This document shows positions 43,740-55,179 of a stretch of DNA of 64,000 nt, one piece after another. The notes below the pieces were generated by a model. That model saw only the letters and a program-made list of their open reading frames with translations. It was not told the origin of the DNA and did not search any database. Made by a program: the position numbers and the translations under genes. Where the stretch lies: positions 8,895,485 through 8,959,484 of the forward strand of contig NC_085088.1 in assembly GCF_963422355.1 (NCBI RefSeq), in the 5' to 3' direction. How positions within the stretch are numbered: the stretch's first letter is position 1; each line of letters begins with the position of its first letter. Source of the DNA: Corticium candelabrum (taxonomy: Eukaryota > Porifera > Homoscleromorpha > Homosclerophorida > Plakinidae).

Positions 43740-45240
43740 GTTGAAAATAATTCTAATTCAGAGAATCTTTTATTGTAAATTCATACAACACAAATTACAA
43801 TCACAAGTTAATTAATTAAATTATTTGACAATCTTGTTTCTTCCATATAATTTTCTCCTATGAGGAAAAGATCAGTGACAATATGAGCATGAGTGAGATG
43901 CTAATGTCTCAATACATTTAATTCCATTGATGCCAGTTTTCTTCCTCTGCTTCCCGGTATAATCATTTCCCCATCAATAATTTGAATAATTTCGATTAAA
44001 AAAGAATCTGTATCAAAAAAGATGTCTAATAATTATAAGTCACCCTATACTAGAGTATCCATTTGTAGAATACCTATCATTTGGAAGTTGTCAGCTGGAA
44101 ATCCCAGAGCCACCGGACAGCGCGTCTCATGATGCAACAGCAGCATCTGTTGTCTTGGAGTTGCTACAGTACCTGCAGCTGTCGCCAGCTCTGCATAATC
44201 TATTTCACCTGTTACCATGGCAACAAATTGAATTGAAATTATTGTGTTAATGAATTGCATTTGTCACGTGCACGAAGAAACCTGTATAAATAGTTTCACA
44301 GGTTGCAGTTGGCGACAGCTGCAGGTGTTCCAAATCTACGTCTTGACCACCAACTGGCTGGAGCTGTTCGTGCAGAGATGGATCAGATCTAGAGTGCTGA
44401 GACGACCTCGAGCTTGTGGCGGAATTTGCTGTCGAAGGACGAGGTCTTCGTCTAGATATCGAAGCACGAGACGAAATTTATGAAAAAGATGCATACAACA
44501 GTGCAAAACAATGTACGCTTACTCTCTGTCATACTCACGCCGTTTTATTCTCTCCCGCATGTCTCCCATAACCTGGGCAAGACCTACTCTAGAGTAGACT
44601 TTGACAACCTGTTTCCACAGACATATGCATATTAGCTATAGATCACCGATCGAGATCACGCGAAGAGATCATACTGACATCTGAATCGAAGCTTACCTCC
44701 TTTAGAAGCCTTTTGTAAGTCTGCTCTAGAGCAGGTCTTGCCAAGGCTATCCGCCGCCAATCTAATTTCTGCCTAGAGAAACTATAGCTATTAATTAGTA
44801 TGCACGATGCAGTTATTTGATCAGTCCACGAACATCGATTTTTTGTTAATCATGCACATACCTAACTAGCTTACCCTGTATCGTAAGCGTTCTCTCGTCC
44901 CTTTCATCAACTCAGGTGGTCCATCCATGATTCCTGGCAGAAAGCGTATAATGACAGCTCTACGCCTATCAACTCGATTGTATACTGCGTAGCCCCTCCC
45001 ATGGGCGGAACCTGATCATGATTGACGGCTCTATCAAACCGTTGGTCTCTAGAGCCTTTGTCTACGGCTTACATTTGCATGAACTGAACGGGGGTATCAA
45101 TCTTAATTAATGAAGATGCATGTTCAAGAGCTTCTCCTAGTGCCAAATGATTGAGAGGAGTGCATGTAATCACGCAGTGTGCACGTGTCACTAAGACATA
45201 GTGATGTTGCATTTAAATAAATTAATAAGTTTGGATAAAC
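43740..45240. other. CACTA B 5' noncoding interior
   Basis: Homologous, with substitutions and indels, to 32830-34280 of CACTA A (shared: gaatctgtatcaaaaaagat, gatgcatgttcaagagcttc). No coding signal. It should include the transposase promoter. Confidence 0.6.
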
Positions 45241-45282
45241 GCGGAATTTCTTATTTTAACACGTGAGGATCACGAACGCGTT

Positions 45283-45526
45283 ATGGATGACGGAAAAGAA
45301 TTCTGCGTGTGTTCAGTGTGCCGCGGAAGATCGCGTTTAAGTGAACGCACAATCAGAAGACATCTGAAAGAGCACGGAATACACCGCCCTGCAGCTGCAG
45401 AGTGCCGACACTCTTCAACGCCAAGCGAGTCCGATCAAACTTTTGAATTCGAACACGCAAATGATGAGCAAATGGAGGCTCTAGTGTCATCAGAAGAAGA
45501 CGTGCATGCAGGTGTTCAATGTTCAG
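45283..45526 (+). CDS. CACTA transposase exon 1 (zinc-finger N-terminus)
   Basis: Starts at an ATG and encodes FCVCSVCRGRSRLSERTIRR with a following H...H, a CxxC/H finger common at the N-terminus of animal CACTA transposases. A donor at 45526/45527 (TTCAG/gtgaag) and an acceptor at 45904/45905 (gactgtttcag) keep the frame: G at 45526 plus AT at 45905 makes an Asp codon. The inferred intron is 378 bp and AT-rich. Without splicing the frame closes at 45552. Confidence 0.68.
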
Positions 45527-45904
45527 GTGAAGTAGATTTAGAGTGCAATTAGCTAATCAAGGTTGGAATTTAGAGCATGAATTTTTGCATAATTTGTAAG
45601 TATACTAAAAAAATGCAACAAGTGTATAGAATCCTATATATATAGTAATATACATAATAGTTTTACTGTTATTTTATATATTTTTGTTATTAAGACAAAT
45701 TCAATTGATATGTATAATTAATTAAATATTAATATGCATACATTTTAATTTGTTTTCTTGACCGCCGCTTTAGTCCAAATTTAAAATAACGTACTTTTTA
45801 AAATTATATAATGATAATAGATTTATTAAATATTATAAATTTAACGTTATATGTTTTCTCTCAGTAAGAGGGAGGTTGCATATTCTAACATATGACTGTT
45901 TCAG

Positions 45905-48834
45905 ATGAACTTAGTCCTGAACACGGAGAACAACATACACACAAGGTCGACAGCAGCAGCTGCAGCAGTAGCAGCAGCAGCGATGGTGAGTCTGAAAACG
46001 AAGACAGCGATAACCAGAGCAATTTGCGTCACTATCTCTACCCCGGCTCTAGTACCACCATTCTTGAGACAGTACTCTTATTGGGAACTTGGTTTACTCG
46101 GTACAGTGGTGTAACAAAGAAAGCGCTAGAATCGTTGCTCAAGCTGTTGGCACATATTTTGCCAAAGGAACATCGTCTTTCAACTACATACAAACAGTTC
46201 CTAAGGTTACTACGCCCTCAACAGTTACAGTCTTTTCACATGTGTCCGAATGGCTGTCGTGCCTACTACGGAGAGTTGACCGACGCCGAGCGATGTCCTG
46301 AATGTAATGTAAGACGGTACCGCAGGCAACCTAGATCATGGGCATACAGACCCAAACGTCGTAGACTCGATCGTCCCCCAAGAAGAACCTTCAAAGTCTT
46401 GCCCTTAATTCCACGACTAAAACAAGTTTTGGAAAGTGATCGAATGGTTGGCTTGCTGACACACCATCACAATGTTACATCCCCAAGCAACGGGTACGTT
46501 AATGACCTACATCAGACCGACCACTGGAAATCTCTATTTGTCAATGGTGGTATCATGGAAGGAGATCGACGAAATCTTGTTCTAGCAATTAGCAATGATG
46601 GTGTCAACCCCTTTCGCAAGAGGTCAACGGACTACTCTGTGGCCTGTTTATGCTCATATTTTGAATCTGCCTCCAGAGTTACGTTATTCATTTGCCACTC
46701 CTTTTTGACAATTATCATTCCTGGTCCTTCTCTAAAAAACATAAGTTCTTTTCTAAGGCCCGTAATTGACGAATTTGTCCAACTATTCGATCAAGGGATT
46801 GTCCTCAGTGATGGCTCAATAGTACGAAGTGTGACTGACATTCTAGTTATGGATTACGAAGCCCAGTCAAAAGTTTTATGCATGAAAGGGCAAGGGGCTA
46901 TGCAAGGTTGTCATCTTTGTACTATTCAAGGACAACACGTTCACAATTTACGAAAGGTGGTCTATCTCAACAACCGAGCGTACATTCGTTCTCTCAGTCA
47001 TCATTTACGAAGTGCCACAGTGTCCTTCAATTCCAACCCAGAGAACCTTGACACACCCGAACCACGAAATCACGAAGACGTCATTGCCCAAGGAAGAGAA
47101 TGTTTGGCAATACGCCAAAGGATACAGGAAGGAATAATGACAGAAAGAGGTTTAAGAGAATATTAAAAGAAGACTGGAGTCAACGGGCCTACAGCTGTAG
47201 AGGCTCTTCCTGGTGTGCGACTTGGTTTGCATGGGAATGTACCAGTAGATTTTATGCACTTACAGCGCAATGTCTTGGTACATTTGTTTCGGTGCCTCAC
47301 GGGAGATTCTGTCAAAGTTGGGGACCACGTTTTACGAGAAGAACGTGATCACGGACGCTTTCTTGACTTATGGCCATCAGAAGCCAATGGAGAGGACGAC
47401 GTCCAACCTTTGCCAGGGCCTTGGGAACTGACGCCGGAAGAGGTCAGAATTGCCAATGACCGTGCAATGTCCATTTGTCTACCGATAGGCTTCGGTTTTA
47501 AGTCAGGTTCCTGGTTTACCAATTATCAGAAGATACACCGCACCAGCGATTGGCTGAAACTAGTCACTACCGGAATCTTAAAATTTTGTCTGCGTGGTCT
47601 CCTTGGTGAACGTCAACGACTAGTCTTGTTTCGTCTCCTTGATTGTCTGCGTGATATAGCCGCTTCAGTACATACTGCTGTTTCTTTAGACGTCCTTGAA
47701 TCATTAATTCATGAAACACTAGCTGAAGTAGAACTAAACTTTCCAGCTTCTTTGCAAGTTGTCATGTTACATCTTCTTCATCATTCCGTTGTAGCAATAC
47801 GAAAGTATGGCACTGTGTACAGCACATGGATGTTTGGATGTGAAAGATTAATGGGGATGTTAAGTAGACGTGCCCACAACAAAAGATTCCCCGAAGCTAC
47901 AGTCATGGAGACTGTTTCTGTACATAGCACGTGTACATTGCTACGACTGCAGGTACCGCCAGACTCGCCGATATATAATATACACCCATTATATCCAAGG
48001 GAGTCATTTCAGTTGTTAGGTTTTGAGTCTGACCAAGACACTGAAGACTTTGATCGGCGATATACGCAGTACATGGTACAACGTGTCACAGGACGAGCAT
48101 CTGGATATCTCTATGGAGAGTCTCGAGTGGACATACTAGAACGTGTTGAGTACGGTCACCTGGTAGATTTCTTTCGAGTATACAACAGAGACTACGGCGA
48201 TCTTGCTACAAGGTATGAAGAAGAGAAACAACAGGCCAACAACTCGTCTTTTCCGACTATGAGAGAATGGATGCCAGAAGACAATCTCGGTCTTGACGAA
48301 AGTCGAATCAGACTACTGCGTCATGGTCCAGATGTTCAATTCAAATCCTTTCGTCGTGCAGCAATTCCTGATGTAGATGTCCCTGGCAACATGCTTCATG
48401 TCAGACCAGTTGGAGCGCTGGGCAGAAATGAAGTTCCAGCCTCTGAGTCGTCGTGGATCGCTGTTCTCATGAGGCAAGCACGAACCGATGAAGAAGAGCC
48501 ACACTGTGTTTACGTACCAACAGACGATGGACAAGATCCTATTTACGTCTATTTTGCGAGAGTCTTACGACTTGGTGAAGTAGGTTTCTTTCCTGACGAG
48601 TCCATTCAAGTGACGGAAGTTGTTTGGGCCGGGAGAGCTCAGCAAGACACAGAAACTATGTTGTGGAGTATAAACACGAATGATCCAACTAATGTTGATT
48701 ACACGGAACCATTCGTGCCAATCGATGACATCATCCCTGTAGCAGTGGCTAAAGATCCGAGTAGTAACTACATTTGGGTTCTAAACTGTAGAATTTCTAG
48801 GCACCTTGACGCCATTTTGAACGTCAGTGTCTGA
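45905..48834 (+). pseudogene. CACTA transposase exon 2 (Tnp2 and C-terminal domain), one stop and a short out-of-frame patch
   Basis: One reading frame runs from 45905 to 48834, interrupted only by a TAA at 47164-47166. Domains: acidic Ser-rich N-terminus; Tnp2 zinc motif FHMCPNGCRAYYG...RCPEC; ISNDGVNPF (catalytic Asp) and IIPGPSLK...LRPVIDEF; then after the stop LHGNVPVDFMH and a DUF4218-like block (VMLHLLHHSVVAIRKYG, TWMFGCERLMGMLSRRA). Between 46640 and 46710 the frame gives non-family sequence, whereas the +1 frame reads WPVYAHILNLPPELRYSF, the conserved Tnp2 segment. So one shift is followed by a compensating one-T loss. Confidence 0.85.
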
Positions 48835-49121
48835 TTGCTTCCTTCTTTCTCCGTCTACGTTGAACGTAAGGTTTCGTTATTAGTGTTCCTCTATCTAGAT
48901 GGGCTTTGTGGATTCCCTATTCGCTTATTGCTGTTTTAGCTGATACTTTTTGTCGAAACTTGACATTTGACTTGTATAAGTATCTTTGCGTTGAATTGGG
49001 TTTTAATTTGTTTCGTTAGATAGTACGATGAAAGGTCCCAACACCCTTCCCCAATCAAATTTGGAGCACAGCTCGTTTCCACCTCCACGCGGTGTGCTCT
49101 GGATAGTGCCAAGTGAAACGA

Positions 49122-49163
<42 letters not shown>

Positions 49164-49333
49164 TTCTATTTCTTAATTTTTTTTATAAAATACATCGATT
49201 TCAGTTGACATGACAAGGCAGTGGCTCGCTTCGATCGCCAATAAATAATTTTTTTGATATCACACCTATGAGGGAAAATCTAAGAAGCTATGTTTTGAAA
49301 CTAAATGTAGTCATTTAAAATCATTCTACTATA

Positions 49334-49368
<35 letters not shown>

Positions 49369-49394
49369 GTCCAAAGTCCTATTTATAGTTGTTC

Positions 49395-49730
49395 ATGTAA
49401 GTTATAACCACAGCTTTGCTAATTGTCGAAGTATGCAAAAGCGACGTCTTTCTCGCAATAGACTTCAGAATTTCCAGGCTATGTATGCTCCATGTACCAA
49501 ATGATTCCACTGCCAATGGATAGAAGACAACTCCAGTTGCGATGACATTGGTTTCATAGCGATGGTCCTTGATTATTTCCCCAGATTCAGCAGCAGCTCC
49601 CGCATGGAATGACTTGCTATTTCACATAAGCGTCTCCAAAAGAATTCTTGACTGCGACTTAATTGAAAAAGCAGGTTTTCCCTGATTGAAGTCATGATGC
49701 TATACATCTCTTGGACGGTCTCCGCAATTA
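49395..49730 (-). pseudogene. Probable LINE ORF fragment inside CACTA B
   Basis: Minus-strand translation includes KDHRYETNVIATGVVFYPLA and VESFGTWSIHSLEILKSIAR, resembling the C-terminal FVPVAVETLG-type segment seen after the RT in many invertebrate LINEs. It is about 110 codons, with stops upstream. The 5' flank includes an (ATT)n run at 49775-49800. Identification is tentative. Confidence 0.45.
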
Positions 49731-50084
49731 GCGGAGCGACGTTGTTTACGACAAACTCCCTGGGTACTATTAGATTTCATTATTATTATTATTATTATCA
49801 TTATTGTTATTATATATGTATATCTTGTTTTCTTGTGACATTAGCACAGTGACTCACCGCTATCACGTATACACGCGTTACAAATCAACATGTAATGATA
49901 TAAATAGCAGGATCTTCTAATATTCTCATGCTGATGCCAGCTGCTGATGGCGTATTGCATTATATGTTAATTTAGATGTAAACGTTTTCACCGTGCAGGC
50001 GTCCGGAATGAGGTTGCAAGCTAGAGTGAATATGATTATTCTCACAAATAGCTTAGACAGTCGTCTATTATGACTATGAGGCAA

Positions 50085-50652
50085 GTACTGGCTCGTAAAT
50101 CGACGTAAATAGCACGTAAATAAACGTAAAATACGAAGACACGTAATTTACCGTAATTTACTATCCTCGTAATTTACCGTAATTTACGATCCTCGTAATT
50201 TACGCCTCAAAGTGCATGCGCAAAACTACACTTCAAACGTAAAATACGACCTAGGATCGTAAATTACGCAAGATTTACGTGTCTTCGTATTTTACGTCTA
50301 TTTACGCCCTATCTAGATACGCTCATTTACGCAACATCGCTAGGTCATAATGACACGTGCACTGTGCATGATTACACAGTGTAATCACACAGTGCACGTG
50401 TCATTATGACCTAGCGATGTTGCGTAAATGAGCGTAACTAGATAGGGCGTAAATAGACGTAAAATACGAAGACACGTAAATCTTGAGTAATTTACGATCT
50501 TCGTAATTTACGTGGCAAAGTGCATGCGCAAAGGTCACTTCAGACGTAAAATACGACCAGGATCGTAAATTACGAAAATATTACGTGTCTTCGTATTTTA
50601 CGTCGATTTACGTGCTATTTACGTCGATTTACGAGCGTGCGGGCCAGTAGTG
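50085..50652. repeat. Large palindrome at the right end of CACTA B
   Basis: The CACTA right subterminal zone (50436-50652) is followed inward by an inverted copy (50085-50370), which begins actggctcgtaaatcgacg, a terminus-like sequence missing eight bases. The centre near 50376-50390 contains cacagtgtaatcacacagtg. The two arms share the cgtaaat field and gacctagcgatgttgcgtaa in inverted orientation. Confidence 0.82.
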
Positions 50653-51008
50653 TTTGTCGCTTTCATTTCCCTATGAAATACAGAAAAAATGCAAAATCAG
50701 AGCGAAACGGTGCCAATGAACAGGTGATTACCAAAGAAGAAGAGAATGCTTGCAGAAACTTGTGTCTAGAGTGCAAACGAATAGAACCGCACGCACGCTA
50801 TGGAGAATGACGGTGGGTTAGTGCGCGTTAGTTATGCACGTGTCGGGATATCCGGGATTTTTCAAACTGGGCCCAAAAAAATAATTTGCGTGGCCTAGAG
50901 AGGTATGTGTTGATATAAATGTGCACCTGTCGGCTTCCGTACTTTTACTAGCCTCGAATTCTGTGAACTGTGAACTCTGGTCTGGAAGTTCGAGGCTATA
51001 CTTTTACG

Positions 51009-54000
51009 CAGAGCCATATAGAGAGAGAGTTGCGACAACCCGTATCACGGGCGCCATTTTGTTTCCATGCGCGCTACGTAAAAAATCTGTCTAAAATCAT
51101 ACTAAGCTACTACTATTTCTACATTAAAGTGAGTTTTATGTTGCTACTTGTTGCAACTGTTGGACTATGATTTACTTCTTCAGAAGCTCGATTTGTGTCG
51201 TTTCCTGATCATCGTGGTTTCGGGTGAGAGTGCTACCGAAATACAGAGATTCAAAATGAGCTGTTTGCAAGATTTCAGTTGTTTCTGTCAATGTTTGCAC
51301 TGCAGGAGAGACGTTGTATTGTTCAAACAACCGATCTGAACAGTTTTGACGCTTTTCAAGGAAAACCTCGCGCTTTGGCCTCGGAATTCCAACATTTATA
51401 ACCGTGTTGTTCTGTACACGTTTCTTTCTGCAATGAATGGTATAAATAAAACGATGGCTCATCATCAGAAACTCAAGTTACAAAAGGTATAAATGCGATG
51501 CTTAATCACATGTTACACAAGCACACATGTATACTCATGCACACATTTGTTGACTGGCTAGAGTTGTGTTTCCATACAAGGGCATTCATTTTCATTTCAA
51601 TTTTTTGACTAATTTTCTCATTGTCATGCTCTTGCTTCCTAGTTCACCTTGACTCTGATTCTTTTCTTTCTCTAACTCCTGTTTCTTTTACGTTTCATCT
51701 GCTTGCATAGAATGTGTAAGCGAACAGTCAAGTACTTTGATAGTAGCTTCTGCTTGATATTATGACAATTGAGGAACAAATCATGTACTGTTATTTCTTC
51801 AGCTTTGTCCAACAATAATCTTTTCACATTTTTTGATGTCATCAACACTGATTCATCGAAGTTTCTTAGCATGACTTCTACTTTGAGCATCATAGAGAAT
51901 GCTTACTCTAATACCTGAGTAAAGCATCCTTGCTTATACTCTTTTAGGATAGTGAACGTTGCTGAGTCTTGATCACTTAGATCACAGCTGGTCACTTCTA
52001 CAAAACAACCTGTGCAGATTTCTTCATTTTTCTTTATGCTGTGTAGGCAGTATCCTACAAGGTAATATAAGCTGTTCAACTCAGCCTTCTGAATGTCATC
52101 TATGCAATTTACTTCTGATATTTCCACTTCTAAATCTTTCAGATCCAGTTCAGTGTTTGGTAGCTTCAATGGCTGGTCAAGAAAGTCAATTGCTATGTCT
52201 CTATCATCTTCTTGGTAGTTTCCTTGATATGCATGAGGTTGTTCCAGGAACTGTGCAATGCAAATGACTTTTAATGCGTATTTAAATGTCAGTGGTGAAG
52301 GAATAGGATTTTTTAGCCTGACCAAACTAAAAAGATTTTCAAGGCAATCTTGAGTAAGACGACTTGTCAAAAGGAACTTGTATCCCATTGAAAGCAACTC
52401 CTCTTGGATACCAAGAACACTGTTTGTAGACATTATAATCCCTGCTTGCACGGGTTTCCAGTCATTTTTATCTCCAATTTTCATGCTCTGTACTAAGTTG
52501 ATAATAGACATAAGAAATAGTAGAGCTTCTTCATATTTATCACAATTCAATCTGCTTAGTGCAACTGCAGGGTACCTGCTTGACATGAAATCAAACCACC
52601 GGTTAAACACATCCAGAAACCAAGCAGTAGAAAGATATTCGTTTCCTCTGCCTTCTTCTTTCACAAGGTATTGAAGTCCAGAGCTCACTGACTTACTAAA
52701 CAGATGCAGTGCATGTGATACTTTCATTTTCTCAAAATGTGATGGAGAAATAGTGGCGTTAGTTAGCTTCGGTGCTAATTTTAAATCATGATGGTTCTCA
52801 AACTCTACTAGATCTTTTACAGGTGTAATGGACACAAAATTACAGTTCAAGTTGTTTGCTTTAACAACATCATCAGGTAGAGTGATGACTTTGCCACCAA
52901 CCAAAGCTGCCTTAAGATTCTTTATTAGGTGAGGAACATCAGCGAGAAAATATAACCATTTGGTTGGACTTTGAGGATGTACTACTTTGCTAACAGTATT
53001 GCAGTGTCTTCCAGTAATGAGGCCAAAGCTTCTCCACAGTGCTCGGTTTGCAGATCCCATGTCACTAGTCACAGCTATGACATGTAAGCCTATCTTTGCA
53101 GCACATTCAATAATTTCCAGCACAATTGGTTTCATTAGAGTTCCGTCAGTGGAGTTTCCTGTAAAATGGTATGCTACTGTCTGTTTCCACCGTGATGACA
53201 GTCCACCCAACATAAACACAAGAGCATGAGTGGCAGTACCACAATGACCAGGCAAAATCACATTCCCAAGCAATTGTCCACTACTTGCATCATACTCAAT
53301 ACTAGGTGTAATGGACATTTCATCTAATGTGAGACAGCAGACTCTTTCCTCTTCACACAAATCATTTACCTTCACTGCTAAGTATTCAAAAACTTGGTTG
53401 AGTATGCCGGGCTCAAATAGAACTGTTTCCATCCGTCATTGAAGAGTTCGAAGAGATGGTAAAGGAAACTGCTGTTTTAAAAGTAAGTTATATCCTGTGG
53501 CTCCACATGCAAATTGAAGTTGTAAGGCTTTTTTCACTGTGGCAGATGACCACCGAATTCCTCGCATTCCTCGGGACAATGCTAGCAGCTGATCTTCAGC
53601 AAAAAGTTTTTTAATCTTTGATTCCTGACTTGCCATTTGCTTAGTAAGTGCATTATTTCTTCTTGTAATTTTATGCAGTTTGGCTCTTGAAACTTGTAAT
53701 TTGGCTTCAATTTTACGACTTCTCTAGCTGTTGTAGAGGAATCAATTGAAAGGGTATTAGATTCATCCACATCTATCTCTAGATCTGCCACACTGGTTTC
53801 ATATGCTACAGAGTCATGTCGAGTTGTTTCATCATCATTGGAATTATGTTCAGCTGTACATTAATCAATTGAGGTAGATTAGTTAACTTGCATTAATTGT
53901 ACTTGGTTCTTCATAGTAGTAATTTAAACAATTGAAAAATGAAAAACAATCCCAAGATTGAAGAAACTTCTACTAAACTTTGAAATTATGTCTACATGTG

Positions 54001-54894
54001 TGCCTGTTGTCATTATTGCGTGTGTGTTCTATCATGTGTAATTTGCAGTTTTCTTTGTAGTTTTATAAATATAGTACAGTTGATTGAGATGTTATTAATT
54101 AAGTGAAGAACAATTCATGCACTGATATAAACTTGTGAACTGTTGCATAGTGACTTACATTTTGAAAATGGTTTTGGTGAAACACCACTGATTGAGTACA
54201 TGTGGTCTCTCAAGACCAGATTCACTTGCTTGGAAATGTCCACTGGATGTCTTGCTAATGGTGATTTTTTAATACGTTGATGTCGTTCCTTGTGAGGAAA
54301 TATGGTTGGAACAGCGTTCCACTTAAGTTTTCTTTTTCCATCAGCCCTTCTGCACTCAAATTGTGATTCATCAAAGTGTGCCTTCAAAATGATGAAAATT
54401 CCATGTACTTATGGAGGAGACTATCATCATTATTTAAAAATGTGCACAAGTGGACCAACTTAGCATGTAGCTGCCAGACATACCATCTAGGCAGTTCAAG
54501 ATCCGAGTCTACTAGAACCAAATCCGCTTTGGCCGACATCACAACGCGTATCTACCGTACCTTAGTGTTTGAGAAACACGATAAACGTTACGGTATTTAT
54601 GTACCTCGCACAGGAGCGCATATGGCGATGCTATCCAGTTCTTGCGACTTACTCTAGCCTCCCAAACTTTTCTTCTGGCACGATCCTTAGGGAACCGAAA
54701 CATTTTGAATCCATTTTCTGATCTATTACTACAGTTCCAAGCGCAGCAGTTAACCATAGTCTCGCTAGTGGGTCGAAACGCGCCTAATGCCGGATACTGT
54801 CTACACACGACTGGAAACAAAATGGCGCCCATGCAATCACGTGATCACAAATTCCATAACGCCCATGTCGCAACTCTCTCTATATATGGCTCTG
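51009..54894 (-). mobile_element. P element 1 (THAP-transposase DNA transposon)
   Basis: 3,886 bp with about 30-bp inverted ends (cagagccatata...gagttgcgaca on each side) and a perfect 8-bp duplication cttttacg (51001-51008 and 54895-54902). Both features match the P superfamily. It encodes a multi-exon THAP transposase on the minus strand, broken by one shift and two stops. The right duplication is shared with the next P element. Confidence 0.9.
51172..54757 (-). pseudogene. P-element transposase (THAP9-like), several exons, inactivated
   Basis: Exon 1 (54757-54605) is a THAP domain: MVNCCAWNCSNR, MFRFPKDRARRKVW, ALLCE, donor gtacat. Exon 2 (54381-54159) completes its C-x2-H (AHFDESQFE) and holds KLKWNAVPTIFPH, donor gtaagt. 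Exon 3 (from about 53852) holds a coiled coil that changes frame near 53730. It continues with an in-frame TGA at 53433-53435, then the catalytic core 53432-51903: CCLTLDEMSITPS, VIAVTSDMGSANRALW, ADVPHLIKNLK and LTQDCLENLFSLVR. A TAA at 51903-51905 precedes 73 further in-frame residues. A last exon (51427-51172, IPRPKREVFLEKRQNC) is conserved in P element 2. The enzyme would bind the TIRs via THAP and cut and paste the element. Confidence 0.88.
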
Positions 54895-55179
54895 CTTTTA
54901 CGCAGAGCCGTATATGGACGCCATTTTGACTCCAACTGCGCAACTACAATAATCTGGAAAAAATCGTATGAAACAAATGACGTTTCCATACTAGACTGAG
55001 CTGTTACCCTACTCAAGCAGAAACTTGTAGCGTAAAGTCGAGGTCGACTGAACGTCAGTACGTATCGCTTCTCGTTGGTCCTGGTTTCAGAAAAGTAGTC
55101 GCTGAGAGATATGAAGCTTACAACAAACCGCATTACACCCTAGATTCGTTCCTCGCACCCTATGCACTCTAACAGAAAA

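Larger units (their letters stand above)
43322..50652 (+). mobile_element. CACTA (EnSpm/CMC) element B with transposase
   Basis: 7.33 kb from CACTACTGGCCCGCACGC to its complement ending TAGTG, with a 3-bp duplication ttt on both sides (43319-43321 and 50653-50655). Subterminal cgtaaat repeat fields lie at 43338-43735 and 50095-50640. Inside is a two-exon Tnp2-type transposase. Right of it lie AT microsatellites (49125-49160, 49335-49370) and a LINE fragment. Its termini identify CACTA A as a family member. Confidence 0.92.
32183..50889 (-). mobile_element. Mutator-like element with long TIRs and Ulp1 protease, containing nested elements
   Basis: The ends are inverted: gcaaattattttttgggccc at 32183 and its complement ending at 50889. 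Similarity continues inward for about a kilobase per side once inserted elements are discounted. The flanks gtggccga (32175-32182) and gtggccta (50890-50897) form an 8-bp target duplication with one mismatch, as expected for MULEs. The interior encodes a MULE/SWIM transposase and an Ulp1-like protease, both on the minus strand. Without nested elements I estimate about 8.9 kb. The alternative is an inverted segmental duplication flanking an unrelated MULE. Confidence 0.68.
42440..50889. repeat. Right arm (TIR) of the MULE
   Basis: Inverted counterpart of 32183-35640. It contains the hAT-type MITE at 42842-43193 and CACTA B at 43322-50652, neither of which has a counterpart at the same position in the left arm. 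Confidence 0.76.

Noticed and set aside
50941-51008. Continuation of the MULE arm similarity beyond 50889 (a tttatatcaac match also near 32138)
   Set aside because: Spacing differs by about ten bases between the sides and the match is only 11 bp; the 8-bp duplication at 50890 is a better boundary.
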